From: Cupriavidus sp. P-10 | Lineage (GTDB): Bacteria; Pseudomonadota; Gammaproteobacteria; Burkholderiales; Burkholderiaceae | Direction of reading: 5' to 3' | NCBI RefSeq assembly: GCF_003402535.2 | Contig: NZ_AP025172.1 | Span: forward strand, 1,178,001-1,242,000 | DNA: 64,000 bases | In this document: one piece after another, positions 47,371-54,835 of the stretch | Numbering within the stretch: position 1 is the stretch's first letter | How the letters are laid out: each line of letters opens with the position of its first letter | Program-made: the position numbers and the translations under genes | Notes under the pieces: generated by a model | Told to the model about the DNA's origin: nothing | The model's input: only the letters and a program-made list of their open reading frames with translations | Database searches by the model: none

Positions 47371-47696
47371 TCATGCCCGAACCCATGCTCGTGGGATTCC
47401 GCGAAGCCGGATATAGGCCGCATTCAGCACAACGACGGAGAGCTTGTGGGCCATGTGTGTCAGCGCGCGTTTCCTGACTGGCGGAGCGTCCCCCCTTGTG
47501 AAGGACGGCCGATATATCCGGGTACTGCCGCGCAAAGCGCGCCTACCGTGCTGAAAAGCGCGACGGACGACCACGCGTATCCCGGGGCTCCGCCCACACG
47601 GATAACGTCGCAGGCGAAGGCAAGAATCCATAGACTGATCGAAAAGACAGTCACTATCGGAAGGACGAAACGCTTGCAACTCGCGCGAGCACGCAT
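47371..47696 (-). pseudogene. DUF2231 membrane protein relic
   Basis: The first half reads LWILAFACDVIRVGGA and WSSVALFSTVGALCAAVPGY, the typical DUF2231 core; the end, ALTHMAHKLSVVVLNAAYIRLR, lies in another frame. A frameshift in the middle (around 47510) breaks it. The N-terminal helix is short as well. Confidence 0.65.
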
Positions 47697-47892
47697 AGGT
47701 ATCCTCCGTCGATTGCCGGACTATGTTGGTACAGGGCGAAAAGGGTTACGGGTTCTGATGCCCCTGTCACGCCCAGCGCCAAGTCTTCCGTACCCGCTCC
47801 TTGTACGCACATGCGAACCTCACGGGAGCGATCCCGAATGGCCAATGCGCTCCGCGCAGCGCCAGGTTTCACATTCGTCCGCGGCTTGCAGT

Positions 47893-47906
47893 CCCCCCCC
47901 CCCCCC
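47893..47906. repeat. Run of 14 cytosines
   Basis: An uninterrupted C14 tract lies one base beyond the stop codon of the DUF2945 gene and about 200 bases from the DUF2231 relic. It does not sit in a recognised reading frame. Tracts of this length vary by slippage and are also sequencing trouble spots. Confidence 0.9.
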
Positions 47907-47907
47907 T

Positions 47908-48123
47908 CTAGGGCTGCATCTTTTTCAGCGTGCCACCTTTGTGCATCGCGATATGGTCGGTCTTGTCACTCCTGATCTCGTACTGCGGATCCTCCACGCT
48001 GGCGTGATGAGTGTGCCCCTTGTAATCGATGTCTTTCGTATGCACCTTTATGATCCTGCCGCTGACATGACCAGCCTCCGAGTTCCAAGTCACGTAATCG
48101 CCAACCCTGAGCCTTGTTGTCAT
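47908..48123 (-). CDS. DUF2945 (HVA1-like) small protein
   Basis: A 71-aa protein, start at 48123. RLRVGDYVTWNSEAGHVSGRI and the ending HKGGTLKKM match the DUF2945/hypervirulence-associated TUDOR-like domain. Its role in bacteria is unknown; it often occurs with stress genes. A palindrome at 48224-48242 lies about 100 bases upstream. Confidence 0.88.
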   Translation of the reverse strand: MTTRLRVGDYVTWNSEAGHVSGRIIKVHTKDIDYKGHTHHASVEDPQYEIRSDKTDHIAMHKGGTLKKMQP

Positions 48124-48223
48124 GATAGATGCCCCTGTTCGATGCAAGTGCAGTGATGCCGAGAATCTCGCAGACGCGTTACGATTCAACAGCAAAAGCA
48201 ACTGCTCCCATCCATCCTCAGCA

Positions 48224-48242
48224 TATATCATGTTATGATATA
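48224..48242. promoter_or_regulatory. Perfect palindrome between DUF2945 and CMD genes
   Basis: TATATCAT-GTT-ATGATATA is a 19-base dyad with 8-base arms in an AT-rich island followed by repeated TTAA elements. It lies between the divergent starts at 48123 and 48433 and may be a shared operator; the binding protein is unknown. Confidence 0.55.
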
Positions 48243-48432
48243 ATTTAAGTTAAATTAAATTATGAAAGTGTCAACATAGTGGCAGTGGCTTCAACTGATC
48301 GCTTGTGTGTTATCCCGGATCGGCGGCCAAGGGCCGATGGCCAACTGCTTTCCAGCGCCGCCTGCGTTCTGTCGGCGGGTGTGTTCGTCGTTACGTAGTG
48401 GCGCCATCAGTGAACCAGTTAGGAGCAATGCC

Positions 48433-48804
48433 ATGGACAATGCAATGTATCCGGCGTCGGACGCGGGAATCACGGCAAGGCGCAAGGAGCTCGCGCCCGG
48501 ACCGCTCGCGGCGTTCAAGGTGTTCAGCGACAGCGTTTTCGTCGACGGCGCGCTGCCTACGAAGACGAAGCAGTTGATCGCGGTAGCAGTCGCCCATGTC
48601 ACTCAGTGCCCCTATTGCATACGGGGCCACACGGCGGCCGCCCTTAGAAGCGGCGCGACGGGGCAGGAAATCATGGAGGCCATCTGGGTTGCGGCGGAGA
48701 TGCGTGCAGGCGCTGCGTATGCCCATTCGGCCCTGGCGCTCGACACGATGGCGGCGAATGTGAGTTCAAATTCGGAAGAGATGCCCCATGTCCACGGTCA
48801 TTAA
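48433..48804 (+). CDS. Carboxymuconolactone decarboxylase-family (AhpD-like) protein
   Basis: About 123 aa from the ATG at 48433, which has AGGAG at 48421. The CPYCIRGH motif with downstream helix EIMEAIWVAAEMRAGAAYAHS is typical of AhpD-like proteins that reduce peroxides through a CxxC pair, and TKTKQLIAVAVAHVTQC matches the family. A peroxide or thiol-stress role fits its neighbours better than protocatechuate breakdown, because no other genes of that pathway are near. Confidence 0.87.
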   Translation: MDNAMYPASDAGITARRKELAPGPLAAFKVFSDSVFVDGALPTKTKQLIAVAVAHVTQCPYCIRGHTAAALRSGATGQEIMEAIWVAAEMRAGAAYAHSALALDTMAANVSSNSEEMPHVHGH

Positions 48805-49171
48805 GCACGTGCAACCGAGTATGGCAGACCCGCGGGAGCGCGGGCTGCGCGGCCCTCAGGCATGCCGGATGGGCTCGGATGTCGACGGTCCGGGCGTTCG
48901 GTAGTTGGCGAATAATTGCCTTTGCCCGATCGCATATGGATGTCACACCCGACCCGGCGGGCAAGCGCCTCATGAAGCGCCATCAGGTTGGCCGTGTTGG
49001 GTGGGCAAATGTCTCTCGCGGACCCAGCAGCCTGGACTAGACACTTCAGCCGTCTTGCTCGCCTGTGGGAAGGCGTACGTTCCGGCCACATTCCGATTGA
49101 GTGCGTGATCTGGCGCGATGCTGGCAGCAGAGGCGCCCCATGCACCAGCAGTAGAGTGGCTCATTGCCGAG
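48805..49171. other. Intergenic region without recognised gene
   Basis: No gene, repeat or regulatory signal is supported here. Frames on both strands are open for over 100 codons in places, but their composition looks like GC-rich antisense reading and no family motif was found. Confidence 0.4.
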
Positions 49172-49813
49172 CTACGCTGGATAGGCCAGCGTGTAGCAGG
49201 GCGTACGCCGGGCAGCGCAGGTGAGCCGAGCCACTTCAATGTGGTTCTCCACACGGATGTGGAAGACGCGCTCTCCAGCATTGAGCAGGTAATCCGCAAT
49301 GATTCGCCGATGGCAACGCCACCACAGGGCCTCCGCGCACATGATGGCGCAGCGCCGAGTATGGCCAAGCTTGCGAAGGCGTCTCAGACCCCGCTGAAAC
49401 GGCTCTGTCATCGCGTAGTCGGCGTAGTTGTGAAAGCTGTCATTAATCCAGAATGCGTTCACATGGGTTGCAATGTTGCGTTGCTTTCCCCGTAGCCCTC
49501 CGAGCTCAGCAATGTGCACGTAATCAATTTTAAATTCCGAAAGAGCGGCAGATAACGCTTCCTGATTGTATTGGGGATTGGTGCGCGATCGGGGAACCGT
49601 TCTGACGTCGACGAGTACGTCGACGTGGGCGACTCGGAGCAGGCCGACGAAAGCAGTGACTGGGCGCGTTGAATGGCCGATAGTGAAAAACGGTATGGCC
49701 GCGCGACCGTTCGCGCTCCTGATGGTGACGGGGATCCTGACATCGACGTCGTTCGTTGTCCGGCTTACGACCTTGGCAGCAGGCAGTCGGATGGGTTGCT
49801 CTGTTGCCCCCAT
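49172..49813 (-). CDS. DUF488-family protein
   Basis: About 213 aa from the ATG at 49813. FFTIGHSTRPVTAFVGLLR followed by VDVLVDVRTVPRSRTNPQYN, HIAELGGLRG and the C-terminal CAEALWWRCHRRIIADYLL are the conserved DUF488 blocks, where the Cys and His/Arg residues are thought functional. The biochemical role is unknown. A longer frame upstream of 49813 has no family similarity. Confidence 0.88.
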   Translation of the reverse strand: MGATEQPIRLPAAKVVSRTTNDVDVRIPVTIRSANGRAAIPFFTIGHSTRPVTAFVGLLRVAHVDVLVDVRTVPRSRTNPQYNQEALSAALSEFKIDYVHIAELGGLRGKQRNIATHVNAFWINDSFHNYADYAMTEPFQRGLRRLRKLGHTRRCAIMCAEALWWRCHRRIIADYLLNAGERVFHIRVENHIEVARLTCAARRTPCYTLAYPA

Positions 49814-50158
49814 TTTCAGAATACCTCTATCCGTCCGCGCGAACCCGCGACGAAGGGCCTCGTTCGCAGCGGATATACCGGGCTTGCGCCGGCGGACTGT
49901 TGCCGGACGGGACATGCCGGAGTGCGCGCCGTCAACCTGCCCCATTTCATGATGTCCGACGTGATCAAAGCCGATCTCCTGATTGCTGATCCTGTCCACC
50001 ATGCTTTTTCAATGCGATCGACCAGAGGCTGCCCGAACGCGTATCGCTTGCACATTGCCCGATCGAATCCACTGAGGTGGATGGCATAAGCCCATAGCTG
50101 TTCTGCACTGACGCGCCGGCGTGGGACGCCGCCGCCCAGGCTGGTCACGCTGGAGGCG
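49814..50158. other. Region between DUF488 and cold-shock genes
   Basis: No complete gene. A minus-strand frame around 50000-50125 reads RRVSAEQLWAYAIHLSGFD and GQPLVDRIEKAWW, which looks like real protein sequence but has no start and shifts into the DUF488 5' region; it may be a broken gene of unknown type. Confidence 0.35.
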
Positions 50159-50365
50159 CTATCGAAGCACGCGAACCTGCGAAGCCTGCGGTCCTTTTTG
50201 CCCTTGAGTGACCTCGAATTCGACCCTGGTACCTTCCTCAAGGGTTTTGAACCCTGTACCCTGAATCTCTTTGTGATGTACAAACAAGTCTTTCCCCCCT
50301 TCATGTGGGGTAATGAACCCGTAGCCTTTCTCGTTGTTGAACCACTTCACAATGCCAGTCGTCAT
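50159..50365 (-). CDS. csp: Cold-shock-domain protein
   Basis: A 68-aa single CSD protein that binds single-stranded RNA and DNA. RNP1 KGYGFITP and RNP2 DLFVHH are intact, with [14 protein letters not shown] at the start. The ATG at 50365 has GGAG just upstream; an earlier ATG five bases upstream is out of frame and stops after two codons. Confidence 0.95.
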   Translation of the reverse strand: MTTGIVKWFNNEKGYGFITPHEGGKDLFVHHKEIQGTGFKTLEEGTRVEFEVTQGQKGPQASQVRVLR

Positions 50366-50599
50366 GTCATTCTCCAATTTAAGAGCAATAAAGAATTTTC
50401 ATTTTGAAAAAATAACCGAACGTGCTGGAGGCCTCCTCTGGATTGTTGTTCGTCAATGAAACGATTGCCGTGCCTGCAGAATACCTATTACGCTCACCGA
50501 AACCAAAATGGTTTGCCAAAAGGGTTTACCTTTGAGTCATCGGGCAACAGGTTCATTGAGACTCCCTTGTTTTTCCGACTTCTCTTGCCCCTCCGGCCT

Positions 50600-50797
50600 T
50601 CAGCGGATACGCACGATGGCGTTGAGGACGGCGTTACCTCTGGCCGTGATACGGAGACTTGGGTGACCACAGACGAACTCCTCCACGCGGACAAGCTGCC
50701 GTTCGAGGAGGGTGTCAAGATCCGTACGATCCAGTTCGGAGTTAAGTGGGGCGTCTTTGATCAGCATGAGGGCCGCCACTTCATGGGGACTCAGCAT
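50600..50797 (-). CDS. Small hypothetical protein, winged-helix-like
   Basis: A 65-aa protein with a strong AGGAG before the ATG. MLSPHEVAALMLIKDAPLNS, ELDRTDLDTLLERQLVRVEE and SLRITARGNAVLNAIVR give three helices and a short hairpin, like a minimal winged helix. The same bases are also open on the plus strand, but the ribosome site and sequence character favour this strand. Function unknown; it lies between the cold-shock and NsrR genes. Confidence 0.68.
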   Translation of the reverse strand: MLSPHEVAALMLIKDAPLNSELDRTDLDTLLERQLVRVEEFVCGHPSLRITARGNAVLNAIVRIR

Positions 50798-50862
50798 TTT
50801 TGTCTCCTAAGTCACAAATATTAGGTCTGCCGGGAAGCGCCCATAACAGTCGTCACCAGAAC

Positions 50863-51342
50863 TCAGTGGGTCTGCGGCGCGCGCTTTTCGATCCTGGCCG
50901 GGAGGATGCTGGCGCCGGACAATGCACGTTGAAGTGCCTCAGGCCGCTTGACCAGGTCTTTCAGCGTGTACGAATCCAGGACAGCAAGGTAAGCAGCGAG
51001 CGCAGAAGCAAGGACATGGCGCAAGCCACAGGCACCGGTGATGATGCACCGGTTCCCTTCCGACGCGAAGCATTCGACCAGCCGGAAATCGGGCTCGGTG
51101 GCACGGACCACCTTGCCGAGATTGATTTTCTGCGGTGCCATACCTAGCGCAATACCCCCGCATCGTCCTCGCACGGTCGTGAGAAATCCCAGTTGGCCCA
51201 GATGCGCCACAATCTTTGTCAGATGGTTCTTGGGGATGCCGAAAGTTTCTGCGATGCACTGTACCGTCACCAATTCATCCGGGTGCACGGCAACATAGAG
51301 AAGCACGCGGAGGCTGTAGTCGGTGTATTCAGTCAGTCTCAT
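50863..51342 (-). CDS. nsrR: NsrR-type Rrf2-family regulator
   Basis: About 159 aa from the ATG at 51342 (GGAG site upstream). MRLTEYTDYSLRVLLYVAVH and IAETFGIPKNHLTKIVAHLGQLGFL are the Rrf2 winged helix. Three cysteines in ECFASEGNRCIITGACGL have the C-x7-C-x5-C spacing of NsrR, which holds a nitric-oxide-sensitive iron-sulfur cluster. An NsrR-like box lies in its own promoter at 51422-51444, suggesting autoregulation. Confidence 0.9.
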   Translation of the reverse strand: MRLTEYTDYSLRVLLYVAVHPDELVTVQCIAETFGIPKNHLTKIVAHLGQLGFLTTVRGRCGGIALGMAPQKINLGKVVRATEPDFRLVECFASEGNRCIITGACGLRHVLASALAAYLAVLDSYTLKDLVKRPEALQRALSGASILPARIEKRAPQTH

Positions 51343-51421
51343 TTGCGTCTCCACTTGCTTGTCGTCGCGACTGCAAGGTCTCGGCTGCAACCTGCGTTTG
51401 CCAATTTGGCGGTGAGCGCAA

Positions 51422-51444
51422 AACATGCATTCAATATACTTCTT
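51422..51444. promoter_or_regulatory. NsrR-like operator, copy 1
   Basis: The left half AACATGCATTC and the right half AATATACTTCTT fit the 11-1-11 dyad consensus AANATGCATTT-N-AAATGCATNTT at about 17 of 22 positions. It is 80 bases upstream of nsrR, a usual position for autoregulation. Confidence 0.6.
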
Positions 51445-51872
51445 TTTCTGCGCCATTTCGCACCTTTTCACTGCCTCCTCCTTGGGGTTTTTCCCCTATT
51501 GCCATGGCGCAGGAAGCCAGGACGCAATTTCTAGCAGTCTCCGGCGTTGGAAATTTCGAGCGCTGGTTCGCCAAGATGCGTATTGGCATGCATCGCTTAT
51601 TGCGTCGCGCCCGCTCGGAATGAGCCAGTTCGCATCGCCGGACATCCGTTCTCTAACGTTGAAGTCAGCCACCTAACCGCTTGAGAATTACGATGTCCTA
51701 GGACCTATCGACAAACCGCGGTTGGTGGCGATTGTCATCGACTCCCCCACTGACGCCGATTGTCCGCCGACGCCTGCCGCCGGATCGCTCAATGCGCCAC
51801 GACCGACTCATGCATACGGCACTCCTGCAGGTCACGCGCGGCGTCTCGTCTGATGCGTTGGGTCTGGCAGGA

Positions 51873-51912
51873 TTGGCCTGGGCGTGGCATCTTTGGCCTG
51901 GGCGTGGCATCT
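51873..51912 (+). repeat. Perfect 20-base tandem duplication
   Basis: The 20-base unit beginning TTGGCCTGGG and ending GTGGCATCT occurs twice with no gap (51873-51892, 51893-51912). It is not within a recognised gene. Exact identity suggests a recent slippage or duplication. Confidence 0.9.
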
Positions 51913-52436
51913 GGCCGCACCTGGCAAGCAGATGGCGCTGTGCCAGGCAATCGATGCACCCGTGGTGAGACCAAGTCGCTAGACTTGTCTCTTCCTCGCA
52001 CGGAAGTCGCTTAGCTGGCCGCCGTGGGAGCGGTGGCCGTATGCCATCTGCGTGACATCTTTCTTTACACAGAGGGCTGCTGACGGGCCGTCCCACCGAT
52101 CTGCGGAAGCAGATCATGAGCAGCAGCTCAGCAATGGATGATTAACCCTCGCCGATCAACTGTCTGTAGCTGAACCCTGAGGTGCTAAGGGTGACGTTAA
52201 AGACGGGGGGACGAAACTTACTCGCTGGCGGAACCAGCGTGAGGAGACCCACCGTCGGTCGATTACGCTGCCCGATCCCAAGTTGCCGATCATTGTGGTC
52301 GGCTAAGAACGCGACGACGTGTCGCCTTGGCGTTCGGTCAACAAGGTTCACCTGCAGACATTTAGGGCAGCTTCCCGCTCACGTCTGGGGGGCGGGCATC
52401 GTCCCCGAGCCTGGAAATGCCGGGCGGCACTAACGT

Positions 52437-52454
52437 CTTGGCCTGCAGGCCAAG
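52437..52454. repeat. Perfect 18-base palindrome
   Basis: CTTGGCCTGCAGGCCAAG reads identically on both strands with no spacer. It is in a gene-poor stretch. It could be an operator, a fold-back remnant of an element end, or chance. Confidence 0.7.
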
Positions 52455-52801
52455 AACAATCCCCTATCTCAGCCCGAACGAATGGTTCCGCCAGCACGCC
52501 AGTATGTGAAGGATCGTGGTGGCCGCGGTCGCAACGATGGCTCGCACATTCCAGCGAGCAGACGATGCCGCCTACCTTGGGTGCTTGGGTCGTATTGGCC
52601 AATGCGTCCGGCTCTTACGTACTCGAAGCCTAAGCGCGCGCCGGTGGCGCACCCACATCGAGTGGGTGGGGAAAGCCCGTCCGCGGTCGCAACCATCGGA
52701 CGCACTCACTGCAGGTGCTGATCGCCATTGATGGTAATGGTTCGCACGCGCCTGCAGCGCCTCGGCTGCAATATGCGTTGCCAATCTCGCAGTTACGGCA
52801 T

Positions 52802-52824
52802 AACATGCATCTCAAATGCTTGTT
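52802..52824. promoter_or_regulatory. NsrR-like operator, copy 2
   Basis: The halves AACATGCATCT and AAATGCTTGTT match the NsrR dyad consensus at about 18 of 22 positions, slightly better than copy 1. The flanking bases (52745-52800) resemble those of the nsrR promoter, for example CTCGGCTGCAA and GCGTTGCCAAT. No gene follows directly; the nearest plus-strand gene is the ferritin-like protein at 53363. Confidence 0.58.
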
Positions 52825-53362
52825 TTGCAATCGACACCGAGTTCAGCAAATTTTGCGAATCGAATCAGCGCGGCGCGATGCTATGGTGCGCTAACGACGG
52901 CAAACGTGTGACGAGCTCCGTGCGTGCCGAACTGAAGGCGTATGGCTTTTACAGTTGGAACGCCCTCGCCAGTCCCCGATTTCTTCGCATGCATTGGGTC
53001 CCTGCTTCATAAGTTCTTCATTTTGTGGCCCATATGGATAGGGCTGTCGATTCACACTACTACACCCGACCATCCTCAAGCGTGGTCGCAGCGCTTCGGC
53101 AATCCCGATTCCCTGTGACGCCGGGCCGGAAGAAAGGACCGTCGAGGGACGTCGAATGTCCTGGCATTCAGGAGGTGACGGTGCGTACGCACTTCTAACG
53201 GACGCGTCTCTTGCGCGAAGTGCACGGAAGATTTTCCGGATGAAGTTTCTTTTCTACGGGAAAGCGCTCCGACCGCATCGTCGAAGTCCTTGCTCCGCTT
53301 GCAGTGCAGGCGAAAAGCAGTTCGTCGTGAAGTTAGGTAAGACACCTGTCAAGGAGGCAGCT

Positions 53363-53944
53363 ATGTCATCGATTCAACGTCTAACTACTCCTTTTGCGCA
53401 AGCCGACACACGCCGCGCTTTCCTCCACCAGTCCGGTCTCTTGCTCTCAGGCACGGCGATCGCGTTGCTAACAGGTAGGAAAGCGCTTGCAGCCGCCGGG
53501 GAAGGCTCGCCGGAGGACGACGTCCGCGTTCTGAATACCGCGCTCGGAGCGGAATTTGAAGCCATCGCAGCTTACCAGGTCGGGGCGCAAAGCGGACTAC
53601 TGAAGAAGCCAATACTGGATGTCGCTGTGACGTTTCAGGGCCACCACAAGGAGCATGCGAACGTGCTTTCTCAAACCATCACGAAACTGGGCGGTAAGCC
53701 AGTTTCAGCGAAGGAAAAGTACACGTTCCCGACCGACTCGCTCAAGACCCAGAACGACGTCCTCCGCTTTGCGGCATCCCTGGAGAAGGGAGCGGTCAGT
53801 GCCTATCTTGGAGCGGTGCCGATCTTCCATGACCGTGACCTCGCCAAAGCGGCCGCCAGTATACTTGGCGATGAGGCCATGCACTGGGCCGTACTGCGCC
53901 ATGTATTGGGCGAAACGCCCGTGCCGTCGGCGTTCGTCTCGTAG
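53363..53944 (+). CDS. Tat-exported ferritin-like protein
   Basis: About 193 aa from the ATG at 53363, preceded by AAGGAGG. A twin-arginine signal (DTRRAFLHQSGLLLSG) leads to a four-helix ferritin-like domain (DUF4439-type): NTALGAEFEAIAAYQVG, FQGHHKEHANVLSQ, EKGAVSAYLGAVPIFHD and GDEAMHWAVLRHVLG carry the Glu and His residues for a two-metal site. The gene ends one base before a cytochrome c gene begins, so a periplasmic redox pair is likely. Confidence 0.85.
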   Translation: MSSIQRLTTPFAQADTRRAFLHQSGLLLSGTAIALLTGRKALAAAGEGSPEDDVRVLNTALGAEFEAIAAYQVGAQSGLLKKPILDVAVTFQGHHKEHANVLSQTITKLGGKPVSAKEKYTFPTDSLKTQNDVLRFAASLEKGAVSAYLGAVPIFHDRDLAKAAASILGDEAMHWAVLRHVLGETPVPSAFVS

Positions 53945-54340
53945 ATGTACAGAAGCCTCCTGGCGAGTTTCGGCCTCATCACGGCCTTGGCCGGGGCGCC
54001 CGCGTCCGGCGGCGGCGTCTTGCGCGGTAACCCGGCCGCCGGCGCAGCAATCTATGATCGCTGTGTGGCCTGCCACACGTTCACCTACGACCGCACAGGG
54101 CCCAAGCATTGCGGTCTCCTTGGACGACGTGCGGGTAGCGAGCCCGGCTTCGCATACTCCGATGCGATGAGGCAATCGAAGCTAGTATGGGACGAACGCA
54201 CTCTGAATCGCTTTCTGGCCGATCCGCTGAAGGTGATCCCGGGTACAAGCATGGGGTACGCGGGAGTGAAGGACGACCAAGAGCGCGCAGATCTGATCGC
54301 TTACCTGACGCAGAGGAGCGATGCACCCGAGTGCAAGTAA
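53945..54340 (+). CDS. Class I cytochrome c (c2/c-550-like)
   Basis: A 131-aa exported monoheme cytochrome. Signal peptide at residues 1-20, CVACH at residues 40-44, FTYDRTGPKHCGLLGRRAGS as in c-550/mitochondrial-type cytochromes, and the axial Met in PGTSMGYAG. An extra Cys lies in PKHCGLLG and another near the C-terminus (APECK), which could form a disulfide. It begins directly after the ferritin-like gene stop with no spacer. Confidence 0.9.
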   Translation: MYRSLLASFGLITALAGAPASGGGVLRGNPAAGAAIYDRCVACHTFTYDRTGPKHCGLLGRRAGSEPGFAYSDAMRQSKLVWDERTLNRFLADPLKVIPGTSMGYAGVKDDQERADLIAYLTQRSDAPECK

Positions 54341-54835
54341 TTGTCGATTGCCTCTGTCAGAGACCTGTTCCGCTACCGGTGGCGGCTCATACCTGTTGGA
54401 TGGCAGCGGTGCATGAGCCGTAATTGCATGCAGATGCTCCACACTTTGACCCGGGATGCGGGCATGGTCGGCCTGTATCGCACTCATGGCCGGGGCAGCA
54501 TCAGCGGCAACCACGGGGTCAACTCGCGGTGCTAATCGACACATGTCCCGCTTCATTGAAGTGCTTGAGGCGCAGAGAGGACCTTGGCCAAGCCGGCTTC
54601 AGACGGATTCTGTCCGGAGATGTTCCAACTTTTCATTTGTGCGTTGAAGGCCTTTTAGTTGCTACATACAGCGGAGTTGGCGCGGGAACGGCGGGCGGAA
54701 GCGCAATTGCTGGCTGTCCTCGACAATGCCGAGATGAGGTCCTTGCAGTGAAGTCTGCCGCCCATTCTTATCCAGGAATGGACTCCCAATTGCGAGGCGT
54801 CGTCCCTCACACCGCTCACCGAATAGAGGCAAACC
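54341..54835. other. Intergenic region without recognised gene
   Basis: Nothing recognised between the cytochrome c and aconitase-family genes. Both strands have short open frames without motifs or ribosome sites. A GAGG just before 54836 serves the aconitase-family gene. Confidence 0.4.

Larger units (their letters stand above)
51445..53362. other. Gene-poor 1.9-kb stretch
   Basis: No gene is supported between the nsrR promoter and the ferritin-like gene. Open frames exist on both strands but lack family motifs and ribosome sites. It contains a 20-base tandem duplication (51873-51912), an 18-base palindrome (52437-52454), a diverged copy of the nsrR promoter (about 52742-52830), and two similar segments with GCGGTCGCAAC near 52523 and 52681. 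It may be decayed DNA with leftover promoters. Confidence 0.5.

Noticed and set aside
50456..50824. 122-codon plus-strand frame opposite the small winged-helix-like gene
   Set aside because: The minus-strand gene has AGGAG and better protein character; the plus frame has no ribosome site.
51698..52117. 139-codon minus-strand frame in the gene-poor stretch
   Set aside because: Contains the tandem duplication, has no motif, and is rich in Arg, Cys and Pro like chance reading.
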